From Micromonospora sp. HM5-17 (GTDB lineage: Bacteria > Actinomycetota > Actinomycetes > Mycobacteriales > Micromonosporaceae), in the NCBI RefSeq assembly GCF_003762835.1, contig NZ_RJWA01000002.1, positions 310,001 through 374,000 on the forward strand: a stretch of DNA of 64,000 nt. The letters are read 5' to 3'. Position numbers and translations under genes: made by a program. Below the pieces are notes generated by a model, which ran no database searches, had not been told where the DNA came from, and saw only the letters and a list, made by a program, of their open reading frames with translations. Position 1 is the stretch's first letter; the number at the start of each line of letters is the position of its first letter. Below, in pieces: positions 17,041 to 25,803 of the stretch.

Positions 17041-17282
17041 TCGGGTCGAATGATCGGGTCGAAGCGGCGCCGTGTGGGTACGCCGCCGAGTGGCGAGCGG
17101 GGCGCCGCCGAGGTGCGGTTGCGTCGGTGGCCGCTACGCCGCCGTCGCGAGGTGAGCCGGGGCCGGGCGGCGCGCGGGCTGCGGCCGGCGGCCGGTCGGT
17201 CCCGGTCAGGTCCGCCGAGACACCGACGCCGACCCGCTGGGACGGGTCCGCGTCGGTGGGGACGACGGTGGGTCGGGTGGGG

Positions 17283-18065
17283 TCAGATGCGCCGCAGGAC
17301 GGCCACCACGCGGCCCATGATCGTGGCGTTGTCGCCGGGAATGGGGTCGAAGGCGGGGTTCTGGGGCATGAGCCAGACGTGCCCGTCGCGGACGCGGTAG
17401 GTCTTGACCGTCGCCTCGCCGTCGAGCATCGCGGCGACGATCTCTCCGGAGTTTGCCGTCGGCTGTTGCCGGACGACCACCCAGTCGCCGTCGCAGATCG
17501 CTGCCTCCAGCATCGAGTCGCCCTTGACCTGGAGCATGAAGACCTCGCCCTCGCCGACCAGCTCCCGGGGGAGCGGGAAGACGTCCTCGACGGCCTGCTC
17601 GGCGAGGATCGGCCCACCGGCGGCGATCCGGCCGAGCAACGGCACGTATGCCGGGGCGGGGCGGTGCGCCCGGGCGGCCTCGTCGTCGACGATCTCGCTC
17701 GGCGGGCGGACGTCCACGGCGCGGGGACGGTGGGGATCGCGGCGCAGGAAGCCCTTCCGCTCCAGCTCCTTGAGCTGGTAGGCGACGCTGGACGGCGAGA
17801 CCAGCCCGACCGCCTCCCCGATCTCCCGGACGCTCGGCGGGTAGCCGTACCGCTCGACCCAGTTCCGGATGAACTCGAGGATGCGCCGCTGTCGCGCGGT
17901 GAGGTCGGCCGTCACCAGGTCGGGGAAGGTGCTCACCACGGGGGTGACGGCGCGCAGGGCCGGCGCGCCGTCCCGGGTCCGGGTCCCGCCCCGCCGAACG
18001 GTCCGGCTGCTCGGGGCGGTGCGCTTCTGGGCGTTCGGCCGGCTCGGCCGGTCGTCGGTCGACAC
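17283..18065 (-). CDS. lexA: LexA repressor (SOS regulator)
   Basis: A 260-residue LexA. The N-terminal winged helix has [20 protein letters not shown] and [20 protein letters not shown]. The self-cleavage site Ala-Gly lies in [13 protein letters not shown]. The catalytic Ser is in [11 protein letters not shown] and the Lys in [10 protein letters not shown]. The first 45 or so residues are a basic, low-complexity extension, so the true start may be further in ([14 protein letters not shown]). LexA boxes lie about 180-230 bp upstream and are shared with the divergent LysM gene, so it is probably autoregulated. Confidence 0.96.
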   Translation of the reverse strand: MSTDDRPSRPNAQKRTAPSSRTVRRGGTRTRDGAPALRAVTPVVSTFPDLVTADLTARQRRILEFIRNWVERYGYPPSVREIGEAVGLVSPSSVAYQLKELERKGFLRRDPHRPRAVDVRPPSEIVDDEAARAHRPAPAYVPLLGRIAAGGPILAEQAVEDVFPLPRELVGEGEVFMLQVKGDSMLEAAICDGDWVVVRQQPTANSGEIVAAMLDGEATVKTYRVRDGHVWLMPQNPAFDPIPGDNATIMGRVVAVLRRI

Positions 18066-18241
18066 GTCGTCCTCCTGGTGGCGGTGCGCCGCCGTGGCGG
18101 CTCCTGGTGCGTCGTGGGCACTCGACGCCGCCCGGATGGCGCCGAGCCGGTGTCGATGGTCACGACCGTATAGGTGAGATCACACAGCTTCAAACATCTG
18201 TACGACATTCCGTCCGGCGTGTCGTCCCCGGATGCTCGACA

Positions 18242-18257
18242 TCGAACGGGTGTTCTG
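18242..18257. promoter_or_regulatory. LexA (SOS) box 1
   Basis: TCGAACgggtGTTCTG contains the core GAAC-N4-GTTC of the mycobacterial/actinobacterial SOS box. It lies in the divergent region between lexA and the LysM gene, 39 bp from box 2. Confidence 0.8.
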
Positions 18258-18280
18258 ATAGACCATCGTAGTCCGGCCAT

Positions 18281-18296
18281 TCGAACCTATGTTCGA
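18281..18296. promoter_or_regulatory. LexA (SOS) box 2, perfect palindrome
   Basis: TCGAACctatGTTCGA is a perfect match to the actinobacterial SOS box. It ends only about 14 bp before the LysM gene start and sits just before its ribosome-binding site, so LexA bound here should block that gene directly. Confidence 0.9.
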
Positions 18297-18310
18297 TTTA
18301 GGAGGTCATG

Positions 18311-18691
18311 ATGGGTGCGGCAGGGGTTCCGAGGGCGTCCCACGGCGGCCGGCTGCGACTGACCCGCCGGGGTCGGCTGGTCGTGACGATCCTCCTGCTG
18401 CTCCTCGTGGCCACGGCCGCGGCGATCCTCTCCCCGGCCTCCCGAGCCGCCGACCCCGGCGCCGGTGCGCCCGCCGATCGGGCCGGCGCGGCCGGCCCGC
18501 CGGATGGGTCCGGTGCGGGGGCACCAGAGATCGTCGTCGTCCAGCCGGGGGACAGTCTCTGGTCCGTGGCCGAACGGCACCGCCCCGAGCGGGATCCGGC
18601 CGTGGTGGTCGAGGAGCTCCGTCGGCTCAACGGGTTGGGTTCCGCGCCGCTTCAGGTCGGCCAACGGCTGATTCTGCCCATGGTCCGGTAA
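18311..18691 (+). CDS. LysM-domain protein, probable SOS-induced cell-division suppressor (YneA/DivS/ChiZ-like)
   Basis: A small protein of about 126 residues: a basic N-terminus, one transmembrane helix (GRLVVTILLLLLVATAAAIL), an Ala/Gly/Pro linker and a C-terminal LysM domain (VVVQPGDSLWSVAERHRPER, ending VGQRLILPMVR). Divergent partnership with lexA plus SOS boxes is the known arrangement of yneA in Bacillus, divS in Corynebacterium and Rv2719c in M. tuberculosis, which delay division during DNA damage. I chose the second ATG (18311) because GGAGG lies 5 bp before it; the ATG at 18308 is only 2 bp away. Sequence similarity outside LysM is weak, so the role is inferred from context. Confidence 0.85.
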   Translation: MGAAGVPRASHGGRLRLTRRGRLVVTILLLLLVATAAAILSPASRAADPGAGAPADRAGAAGPPDGSGAGAPEIVVVQPGDSLWSVAERHRPERDPAVVVEELRRLNGLGSAPLQVGQRLILPMVR

Positions 18692-18746
18692 CGGCCGACC
18701 CTGTCGGCCGGTTGACAATGTGCGGGCTTCACCACGCCCCGCCAAC

Positions 18747-18775
18747 TTGACCTGGCCCCCTCCTGGGCATACGGT
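18747..18775 (+). promoter_or_regulatory. Promoter of nrdR-nrdJ
   Basis: TTGACC (18747-18752) and TACGGT (18770-18775) are separated by exactly 17 bp, a good vegetative (SigA-type) promoter for an actinomycete. It points to nrdR, about 120 bp downstream. Confidence 0.6.
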
Positions 18776-18777
18776 CG

Positions 18778-18793
18778 ACCCCTAGATGTAGTA
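18778..18793 (+). promoter_or_regulatory. Candidate NrdR box
   Basis: The segment around CTAGATGTAG (18781-18790) resembles one NrdR box (reverse complement CTACATCTAG). It lies right after the -10, at the expected transcription start, where a bound NrdR would repress. A clear second box at the usual spacing is not obvious, so the call is tentative. Confidence 0.45.
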
Positions 18794-18895
18794 GTAACAA
18801 GGCTGTAAGTTGCCCACAGGTTGGGGTTCAACTACCCATCGCTTCTACGGTTGAGGCAGCGCGGGGACGCCGCGGCGGCGGAAGGAGGGTCGGCG

Positions 18896-19408
18896 ATGCG
18901 GTGCCCGTACTGTCGACACCCCGACTCCCGGGTCGTCGACTCCCGGGAGGCCGACGACGGACAGCTGATCCGTCGGCGGCGGGCCTGCCCCGAGTGCGGA
19001 AAGCGGTTCACCACCGTCGAGGAGGCCGTTCTGGCGGTGGTCAAGCGGAGTGGCGTCACGGAGCCGTTCAGCCGGACGAAGATTATCGGCGGGGTGCGCA
19101 AGGCGTGCCAGGGCCGCCCGGTGGACGACGACGCGATCGCGCTGCTGGCCCAGCGGGTGGAGGAGACGGTCCGGGCCAAGGGCGCGGCAGAGGTGCCGAG
19201 CCACGAGGTGGGGCTGGCCATCCTCGGCCCGCTGCGGGAGTTGGACGAGGTCGCCTACCTGCGGTTCGCCAGCGTGTACCGGTCGTTCGAGTCGCTGGAC
19301 GACTTCGAGCGGGAAATCGAGGCGCTGCGCGCGGCGTCGGCGACCCGCGGCCAGTCGGGGGACAGCCGGGGTCAGGGCGCCGGTGCGGCCGCGGCGCCCA
19401 CCAGCTAG
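18896..19408 (+). CDS. nrdR: Transcriptional repressor NrdR
   Basis: A 170-residue repressor of ribonucleotide reductase genes. An N-terminal zinc ribbon ([17 protein letters not shown] and [11 protein letters not shown], four Cys) is followed by the ATP-cone domain ([19 protein letters not shown]). The end is an Ala/Gly tail. The ATG has GGAGGG upstream. The gene precedes nrdJ by 65 bp, the standard actinobacterial pair, and should repress this promoter when (d)ATP-bound. Confidence 0.97.
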   Translation: MRCPYCRHPDSRVVDSREADDGQLIRRRRACPECGKRFTTVEEAVLAVVKRSGVTEPFSRTKIIGGVRKACQGRPVDDDAIALLAQRVEETVRAKGAAEVPSHEVGLAILGPLRELDEVAYLRFASVYRSFESLDDFEREIEALRAASATRGQSGDSRGQGAGAAAAPTS

Positions 19409-19473
19409 TACCTGTCAGTTTCGAGATCAAGACGGCGTACGGATCGTCGTGCGCGCGTAAGGGGGCGGATGAG

Positions 19474-22359
19474 ATGTCGGGGGATAGCGTGGCAACAGGG
19501 AAGTCCCGGACCCGGGCGGCGAACGGGCTGAAGATCGAGCGGGTCTGGACCACCGAGGGCGTGCACCCGTACGACGAGGTGACCTGGGGGCGCCGGGACG
19601 TCGTCATGACGAACTGGCGCGACGGCTCGATCAACTTCGAGCAGCGCGGCGTGGAGTTCCCGGAGTCGTGGAGCGTCAACGCCGCCAACATCGTGACCAC
19701 GAAGTACTTCCGGGGCGCGGTCGGCACCCCGGAGCGGGAGTGGTCGCTGAAGCAGCTCATCGACCGGGTGGTGAAGACCTACCGGGCGGCGGGGGAGCAG
19801 CACGGCTACTTCGCCAGCCCGGCCGACGCCGAGATCTTCGAGCACGAGCTGATCTGGATGCTGCTGCACCAGGTCTTCAGCTTCAACTCGCCGGTCTGGT
19901 TCAACGTCGGCACCGCCTCGCCCCAGCAGGTCAGCGCGTGTTTCATCCTCTCCGTCGACGACTCGATGGACTCGATCCTCGACTGGTACAAGGAGGAGGG
20001 GCTGATCTTCAAGGGCGGTTCCGGCTCCGGGGTGAACCTCTCCCGGATCCGCTCCTCCAAGGAGCTGCTCTCCAGCGGCGGCACCGCCTCCGGTCCGGTC
20101 AGCTTCATGCGCGGCGCGGACGCCAGCGCCGGCACCATCAAGTCCGGCGGCGCGACCCGGCGGGCCGCGAAGATGGTCATCCTGGACGTGGACCACCCGG
20201 ACATCGAGGAGTTCGTCCTCACCAAGGCCCGGGAGGAGCACAAGATCCGGGCGCTGCGCGACGCCGGCTTCGACATGGACCTCGGCGGCGCCGACATCGT
20301 CAGCGTCCAGTACCAGAACGCCAACAACTCGGTCCGGGTCTCCGACGAGTTCATGCGGGCGGTGCAGGAGGGCGGCACGTTCGACCTGCGCGCCCGGCTC
20401 GACGGCTCGGTGATCGAGACCGTCGACGCCAAGACCCTGTTCCGGACCATCGCCCAGGCCGCCTGGGAGTGCGCCGACCCGGGCCTCCAGTACGACGACA
20501 CGATCAACGACTGGCACACCTGCCCGGAGACCGGCCGGATCACCGCGTCGAACCCGTGCTCGGAGTACCTGCACCTGGACAACTCCTCGTGCAACCTGGC
20601 GTCGCTGAACCTGATGAAGTTCCTCCGCGCCGACGGCGGCTTCGAGGTGGAGAAGTTCGTCAGGTCGGTCGAGCTGGTCATCACCGCGATGGACATCTCG
20701 ATCTGCTTCGCCGACTTCCCGACCCAGAAGATCGGCGAGACCACCCGGGCCTACCGGCAGCTCGGCATCGGCTACGCCAACCTCGGCGCGCTGCTGATGG
20801 CCTCCGGCCTGCCGTACGACTCCGAGGAGGGCCGGTCGCTCGCCGCCGCCATCACCTCGCTGATGACGGGTACGGCGTACCGCCGCTCCGCGGAGCTGGC
20901 CGCCGTGGTCGGCCCGTACGACGGGTACGCCCGCAACGCGGAGCCGCACAAGCGGGTGATGCGCAAGCACGCCGCCGCCAACGACGCGATCCAGCCGGCC
21001 GGCCCGGTCGCCGCCGAGATCGTCCGCGAGGCGACGAAGCAGTGGAGCGAGGGCAACCGGATCGGCGAGAAGTCCGGGTGGCGGAACTCGCAGGCGTCGG
21101 TGCTGGCCCCGACCGGGACCATCGGGCTGATGATGGACTGCGACACCACCGGAGTCGAGCCCGACCTGGCGCTGGTCAAGTTCAAGAAGCTCGTCGGCGG
21201 CGGCTCGATGCAGATCGTCAACCAGACCGTGCCGCGGGCGCTGCGCAGCCTCGGCTACCCGGAGGAGCAGATCGAGGCGATCGTCGAGTACATCGCCGAC
21301 CACGGCCACGTGGTGGACGCGCCGGGGCTCAAGCCGGAGCACTACCCGGTCTTCGACTGCGCCATGGGCGAGCGGTCGATCGCCCCGATGGGGCACGTCC
21401 GGATGATGGCCGCCATCCAGCCGTTCATCTCGGGTGGGATCTCCAAGACGGTCAACATGCCGGAGTCGGCGACCGTCGAGGACGTCGAGCAGATCTACTT
21501 CGAGGGCTGGAAGCTCGGCCTCAAGGCGCTGGCGATCTACCGCGACAACTGCAAGGTCGGCCAGCCGCTCTCCGCGGCCAAGAAGGAGGGGGCCAAGAAG
21601 GAGAAGGCGGCGGAGTCGGCCGCGGTGGAGCCGGTGGTCGAGAAGGTCGTCGAGTACCGGCCGGTGCGCAAGCGGCTGCCGAAGAAGCGCCCCTCCTCGA
21701 CCGTGTCCTTCTCGGTCGGCGGGGCGGAGGGCTACCTCACCGCCTCGTCGTACCCGGACGACGGCCTCGGCGAGGTCTTCCTCAAGATGTCGAAGCAGGG
21801 CTCGACCCTCGCCGGCGTGATGGACGCCTTCTCGGTGGCCATCTCGATCGGCCTCCAGTACGGGGTGCCGCTGGAGACGTACGTCGCGAAGTTCACCAAC
21901 ATGCGGTTCGAGCCGGCCGGGATGACCGACGACCCGGACATCCGGCTCGCCACCTCGGTGATGGACTACATCTTCCGCCGGCTGGCCCTGGACTTCCTGC
22001 CGTACGAGCGGCGGGCGGAGCTGGGCATCTTCACTGCCAAGGAGCGGGCGGCGCAGCTGCGGGCCGAGACGGAGCCGGAGAGCGCGGTGGACCTGGCCGG
22101 GATGGCCGCCTCCGCGCCGGTGGCGAAGCCCACGGAGCCCGCCGGGCCGGAGCCGGCCGCGCCGGAGCCGGTGGAGAAGCCGGCCGGGTCGGCGGCGGAG
22201 CGGCCCGCGCCGCGGGTCGGTTCCTCCACCGAGCTGATGGAGGCGGTGCTCGGCAAGGCGGCCGACGCCCCGCTCTGCTTCACCTGCGGCACCAAGATGC
22301 GTCCGGCCGGCAGCTGCTACGTCTGCGAGGGCTGCGGCTCGACCTCCGGTTGCAGCTGA
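19474..22359 (+). CDS. nrdJ: Vitamin B12-dependent (class II) ribonucleoside-diphosphate reductase
   Basis: A 961-residue adenosylcobalamin-dependent reductase that makes dNDPs. Seen in order: N-terminal GLKIERVWTTEGVHPYDEV, GGSGSGVNLSRIRSS, an NPCSEYLHLDNSSCNLASLN active-site region with Cys, PTGTIGLMMDCDTTGVEPD, MPESATVEDVEQIYFEGWK, and a C-terminal Cys-rich zinc-ribbon tail (CFTCGTKM and CYVCEGCGSTSGCS) that recycles the active-site disulfide. A Lys/Glu/Ala-rich insert lies near residues 705-730 and an Ala/Pro/Glu linker precedes the tail. The length is typical. No cobalamin riboswitch is evident in front of nrdR or nrdJ. Confidence 0.97.
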   Translation: MSGDSVATGKSRTRAANGLKIERVWTTEGVHPYDEVTWGRRDVVMTNWRDGSINFEQRGVEFPESWSVNAANIVTTKYFRGAVGTPEREWSLKQLIDRVVKTYRAAGEQHGYFASPADAEIFEHELIWMLLHQVFSFNSPVWFNVGTASPQQVSACFILSVDDSMDSILDWYKEEGLIFKGGSGSGVNLSRIRSSKELLSSGGTASGPVSFMRGADASAGTIKSGGATRRAAKMVILDVDHPDIEEFVLTKAREEHKIRALRDAGFDMDLGGADIVSVQYQNANNSVRVSDEFMRAVQEGGTFDLRARLDGSVIETVDAKTLFRTIAQAAWECADPGLQYDDTINDWHTCPETGRITASNPCSEYLHLDNSSCNLASLNLMKFLRADGGFEVEKFVRSVELVITAMDISICFADFPTQKIGETTRAYRQLGIGYANLGALLMASGLPYDSEEGRSLAAAITSLMTGTAYRRSAELAAVVGPYDGYARNAEPHKRVMRKHAAANDAIQPAGPVAAEIVREATKQWSEGNRIGEKSGWRNSQASVLAPTGTIGLMMDCDTTGVEPDLALVKFKKLVGGGSMQIVNQTVPRALRSLGYPEEQIEAIVEYIADHGHVVDAPGLKPEHYPVFDCAMGERSIAPMGHVRMMAAIQPFISGGISKTVNMPESATVEDVEQIYFEGWKLGLKALAIYRDNCKVGQPLSAAKKEGAKKEKAAESAAVEPVVEKVVEYRPVRKRLPKKRPSSTVSFSVGGAEGYLTASSYPDDGLGEVFLKMSKQGSTLAGVMDAFSVAISIGLQYGVPLETYVAKFTNMRFEPAGMTDDPDIRLATSVMDYIFRRLALDFLPYERRAELGIFTAKERAAQLRAETEPESAVDLAGMAASAPVAKPTEPAGPEPAAPEPVEKPAGSAAERPAPRVGSSTELMEAVLGKAADAPLCFTCGTKMRPAGSCYVCEGCGSTSGCS

Positions 22360-22471
22360 CCCGAGCCGGGTCACCGCCGCGGCCACGCCGAACCGCGCGA
22401 TGGCGACGCCGGCGGGAGGCCGGCGGGCCGCGATCGTGAGGGCCGCGGCGCCGGCCGGCAGCGGAACGACG

Positions 22472-22506
22472 GCGACCGCCCGACCCGGTAGGGGTCGGGC
22501 GGTCGC
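22472..22506 (+). terminator. Strong hairpin terminator after nrdJ
   Basis: GCGACCGCCCGACCC (22472-22486) pairs perfectly over 15 bp with GGGTCGGGCGGTCGC (22492-22506), loop GGTAG, followed by TT. It lies about 110 bp after nrdJ and is the main content of the 300-bp gap to the next gene. Confidence 0.75.
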
Positions 22507-22663
22507 TTCGGCGTCTATGCATCCGGCACGGAGAGCGACGAGACGGGGCGGCGGTGGCCGCTCCGAGGGTTCGGGCTTCGCGCCGGATCCCCGCGGCCGG
22601 TCCAGCCCCCGCGGCCGGTCCAGGTCTGCCGGTGCACCACCGGCAGCGACTAGGCTCGGGGCG

Positions 22664-23134
22664 GTGAGGGACGAGAGGACGGAAGGACGCCGACGACCGC
22701 TGGCGCCCCGGCCGCTGGACCAACCGCATCCGTCCCGACTGCCTCCGGAGCACCCGGACCGAGAGCGGATCCTGGCGGCGCACTCCGCCGCCCTCGCGGC
22801 CGGCGAGGCCGGTTATCCGGACCCGGTGACGGGGCTCTTCGTGCTCACCGCCGGTTTCCTCGCGCGCCGTGGCACCTGCTGCGGCCGGGGCTGCCGGCAC
22901 TGCCCGTACGTCGACGATCCGCCCCGGTCGGCCGGCGCGCGTGGCGTGACCCCCGCTGGCGCACGCGGCGCAGAGGCGGCCGGCCTGGACCGGTCGCGCT
23001 CGGCCGGCCCGGACGGCGGTCGATCGGTCCCGGACGGCACTGGCGCGGCCGCCGGCCCACGCGACGCGGCGTCGCCGGTCGGACCGGCCGTCGTCTCCGG
23101 ACGCTCCGGGGCGCCGTCAGCGGGGTGTGGCTGA
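22664..23134 (+). CDS. DUF5522 family Cys-rich protein
   Basis: About 156 residues from a GTG start. The conserved core is PVTGLFVLTAGFLARRGTCC followed by GRGCRHCPY, the signature of small DUF5522 proteins, which places Cys residues as a likely metal- or cluster-binding site. The region after residue 95 is Gly/Ala/Pro low complexity and probably not structured. Upstream is the nrdJ terminator, so it starts a new unit. Function is unknown. Confidence 0.8.
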   Translation: MRDERTEGRRRPLAPRPLDQPHPSRLPPEHPDRERILAAHSAALAAGEAGYPDPVTGLFVLTAGFLARRGTCCGRGCRHCPYVDDPPRSAGARGVTPAGARGAEAAGLDRSRSAGPDGGRSVPDGTGAAAGPRDAASPVGPAVVSGRSGAPSAGCG

Positions 23135-23249
23135 CTGTCTCGGCAGTCTCCTCCCACTCCGGCGGGTGAGTTTCCGTCGACCGGGTCGAGGCCGTACGGT
23201 GTCCGACGGGTTCCCGGCCGACGTGGCCGGGCCGGACGGAAGGTGGGAG

Positions 23250-23795
23250 ATGCGCGGGCGACTCTGCCTGATCGGTGCCGGACTGCTGCTGCTCTCCGCG
23301 TGCGGTGACGACTCCCCACCGCCCCAGGCGATCCCGGCGCCGGAGGTGGTACGGCTGCCCGCGGCCTCTGCCGGTGGCGCCTGCCAGCTCCTGGACTATC
23401 CGGTGATTGAGGAGGCCATCGGCGTACGGTTCGAGGTCTCGGCGGCGAGCCGGTACGGCAAGACCGACACCTGCGTCGTCCGGGGCGAGGCCGCCGACGG
23501 GCCCGAACTCGCGCTCGCGGTGAGTCCGACCACCGCCGACAGCGGCATCTTCGCCGACGAGGTGGTGCCGCGGGGCGGCACGTCCGTCAAGGGGCTCGGC
23601 AAGGCGGCGTACCGGGCGACCACGAAGGCGGCCAAGGGCTCGGGGCCCGGTGTGGAGGTGGGCTGGCTCACCGGCAACGGCCGCCTGGTGAACCTGCGCT
23701 ACACCTTCCCCGAGGGGGACGAGCCGGTGGACCTGGACGAGTTCGCGGGCAAGCTGGTCACCCTGGCGAAGAAGATCGACATCAGCAGCCTCTGA
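23250..23795 (+). CDS. Putative lipoprotein
   Basis: About 181 residues. The start at 23250 (after AAGGTGGGAG) gives a clean lipoprotein signal peptide MRGRLCLIGAGLLLLSACGD with lipidated Cys at residue 18. The mature part has two more Cys (GGACQLLDYPVIEEAIGVRF and TDTCVVRGEA) that probably form a disulfide, a pattern like DUF3558-type actinobacterial lipoproteins. It would sit on the outer face of the membrane. Function not known. It converges with ideR on a shared terminator. Confidence 0.8.
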   Translation: MRGRLCLIGAGLLLLSACGDDSPPPQAIPAPEVVRLPAASAGGACQLLDYPVIEEAIGVRFEVSAASRYGKTDTCVVRGEAADGPELALAVSPTTADSGIFADEVVPRGGTSVKGLGKAAYRATTKAAKGSGPGVEVGWLTGNGRLVNLRYTFPEGDEPVDLDEFAGKLVTLAKKIDISSL

Positions 23796-23826
23796 ACCGG
23801 GGGCACGAGGCCGCAGACCGTCGCCC

Positions 23827-23870
23827 GCGTACCCCGGGTGGCCGGCACCGGCCCGCCACCCGGGGTACGC
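23827..23870. terminator. Bidirectional hairpin terminator
   Basis: GCGTACCCCGGGTGG (23827-23841) pairs perfectly over 15 bp with CCACCCGGGGTACGC (23856-23870), with a 14-nt loop. It lies between the convergent lipoprotein gene and ideR. Confidence 0.75.
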
Positions 23871-23949
23871 CGACTCCGCGTACGCCGCCGAGGATCGTCC
23901 CGGCTCCGCGGATCGGCGCAGGGAGACCCGGCGCGCGGCGACGAAGACC

Positions 23950-24639
23950 TCAGCGCGCGGCGACGAAGACCCGGGACGCGACCTCGCGCGGAAGCCGGAT
24001 CTTGTCGCCGGAGCGGTCGATGGTCACACCGTCCCGCTCCTGGGCGACGGTGACCGTGGCGCCCGGGTCGACGCCCGCCGCGTGCAGTTGGCGCAGCACG
24101 TCCGCGTCGGTCTGGACACTCTCGCAGATCCGCCGGACGACGACCTGGCCGCTCAGGCCGGGGAACGCGAGGTTCCGTTCGCCCTCGACCGGCGCCTCGG
24201 AGGTCGGCACGTCGGAGTTGGAGACCAGCGCCTCCAGCCCGGGGATCGGGTTGCCGTACGGCGACCGGGTGGGGCGGTTGAGCAGCTCGTAGACCCGCTT
24301 CTCCACCTCGTCGCTCATCACGTGCTCCCACCGGCAGGCCTCCTCGTGGGCCTCCTCGTAGGGCATCCCGATCACGTTGACGAGCAGCAGCTCGGCGAGC
24401 CGGTGCTTCCGCATGACGGCGATCGCGAGCGTCCGCCCGAGCTCGGTGAGGCGTAGGTGGCGGTCGTCCTCGATGGTCAGCAGTCCGTCGCGCTCCATCC
24501 GGGCGACGGTCTGGCTGACGGTTGGACCACTCTGCCGCAGGCGCTCGGCGATCCGGGCACGCAGCGGCGGCACCCCCTCCTCCTCCAGTTCGAGGATGGT
24601 GCGCAGGTACATCTCGGTGGTGTCGACAAGGTGGTTCAC
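23950..24639 (-). CDS. ideR: Iron-dependent repressor IdeR (DtxR family)
   Basis: A 229-residue metal-dependent repressor. The N-terminus MNHLVDTTEMYLRTILELEE is nearly the standard IdeR/DtxR start. A winged helix (RQSGPTVSQTVARMERDGLL) and a dimerisation/metal-binding domain with HRLAELLLVNVIGMPYEEAH, EEACRWEHVMSDEVEKR follow, then a flexible linker and a C-terminal SH3-like domain (VTVAQERDGVTIDRSGDKI). With Fe2+ it should repress siderophore and iron-uptake genes. An 18-bp duplicated segment lies at its 3' end (around 23933-23972). In M. tuberculosis ideR sits beside sigB; here 7 kb of inserted genes separate them. Confidence 0.95.
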   Translation of the reverse strand: MNHLVDTTEMYLRTILELEEEGVPPLRARIAERLRQSGPTVSQTVARMERDGLLTIEDDRHLRLTELGRTLAIAVMRKHRLAELLLVNVIGMPYEEAHEEACRWEHVMSDEVEKRVYELLNRPTRSPYGNPIPGLEALVSNSDVPTSEAPVEGERNLAFPGLSGQVVVRRICESVQTDADVLRQLHAAGVDPGATVTVAQERDGVTIDRSGDKIRLPREVASRVFVAAR

Positions 24640-24736
24640 GGTAGTGGCCCTCCGACAACCGATGGTACCCCGGCGTACCGATATTCAGCGTCGCCGAACC
24701 GCGCGCTTGCGACCCCGATGGTGTTGACTGGACGCC

Positions 24737-25606
24737 GTGTCCGGAACAGCCGATCTTCTCGTGGACCCGACCCAGCTCGCCGCGGAGTTGACCTCCGCCG
24801 ACGCACCCACCCTGCTGGACGTACGGTGGCGGCTCGTCGGGCCGCCCGGCCGGGCCGACTACCTCGCCGGCCACCTCCCTGGCGCGGTCTTCCTCGACCT
24901 GGACGCCGACCTGTGCGGGCCGCCGGGCGCCGGCGGGCGGCACCCGCTGCCCGACCCGGCCGCGCTCCAGCGCGCGCTGCGCGCCGCCGGGGTCCGGGCC
25001 GACCGGCCGGTGGTCACCTACGACGGGGGCGACGGGATGGCCGCGGCCCGGGCGTGGTGGACCCTGCGGTGGGCCGGTCACCGGCACGTCCGGGTGCTGG
25101 ACGGCGGCTACCCGGCGTGGACCGCCGCCGGACTGCCGGTGACGACGGAATCCCCGGCGCCGCCGGCGGGCGACATCACGGTACGCCCCGGCGGGATGCC
25201 GACGCTGGACGCCGAGACGGCGGCGGCCCGGGCGGTCGCCGGCGTGCTCCTCGACGTCCGGACCGCACCCCGGTACCGCGGTGAGACGGAGCCGATCGAC
25301 CCGGTCGCCGGCCACATTCCGGGCGCGGTCAACCTGCCGGCCGCCGAGTACGTCGACGGGGACGGTCGGCTGGCGCCCCCCGAGGTGCTGCGGGCCCGGT
25401 TCGCCGAGGTCGGGGTGCGGCCCGGGGTGCCGGTCGGGGCGTACTGCGGGTCCGGGGTGACCGCGGCCCAGGCGGTGCTGGCGCTGCACGTCGCCGGCTA
25501 CCCCGACGCCGCTCTCTACGTCGGCTCCTGGAGCGAGTGGATAACCGATCCCCGTCGCCCGGTGGCGACCGGCGACGGTGCACCCAGTCCTCGTTCGGGG
25601 CGCTGA
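24737..25606 (+). CDS. sseA: Thiosulfate / 3-mercaptopyruvate sulfurtransferase (two-domain rhodanese)
   Basis: A 289-residue protein of two rhodanese domains. The first is inactive-like (LLDVRWRLVGPPGRADYLAG, VVTYDGGDGMAAARAWWTLR). The second has the active-site loop YCGSGVTAAQAVLAL with catalytic Cys. GHIPGAVNLP and ending GSWSEWITDP are typical. It transfers sulfane sulfur to cyanide or other acceptors. GTG start. Divergent from ideR with about 100 bp between them. The choice between the two substrates cannot be made from sequence alone; CGSG in the loop is compatible with 3-mercaptopyruvate. Confidence 0.9.
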   Translation: MSGTADLLVDPTQLAAELTSADAPTLLDVRWRLVGPPGRADYLAGHLPGAVFLDLDADLCGPPGAGGRHPLPDPAALQRALRAAGVRADRPVVTYDGGDGMAAARAWWTLRWAGHRHVRVLDGGYPAWTAAGLPVTTESPAPPAGDITVRPGGMPTLDAETAAARAVAGVLLDVRTAPRYRGETEPIDPVAGHIPGAVNLPAAEYVDGDGRLAPPEVLRARFAEVGVRPGVPVGAYCGSGVTAAQAVLALHVAGYPDAALYVGSWSEWITDPRRPVATGDGAPSPRSGR

Positions 25607-25803
25607 GTGAGCACGGCGCGGCCCGGTCGCGCGGGACCGCGCCGGAGGGCTCCGGTTCCCGGAGGGTGAGTCCGGCTCCGGGGTGGGGTGGTGAGCCGGG
25701 TGCTGGTCGTCCGGTGCCCCACCGGGACGGCAGGCCGGATCTCCGCGGCGCTTCGGTCCCGCGCTCGCCGCCGACGGACCGTCGGCATGCGACGATGGGC
25801 GCC

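Noticed and set aside
18711-18740. TTGACA at 18712-18717 as a promoter for nrdR
   Set aside because: A 17-bp spacer leads to CGCCCC, not a -10; the TTGACC/TACGGT pair further on is far better.
18692-19473. Cobalamin riboswitch ahead of nrdR or nrdJ
   Set aside because: No B12-box-like conserved segment or long structured leader; the nrdR-nrdJ spacer is only 65 bp.
19405-22386. A 993-codon minus-strand open frame opposite nrdJ
   Set aside because: Pure antisense frame of a confirmed gene; composition is Arg/Leu/Gly/His noise.
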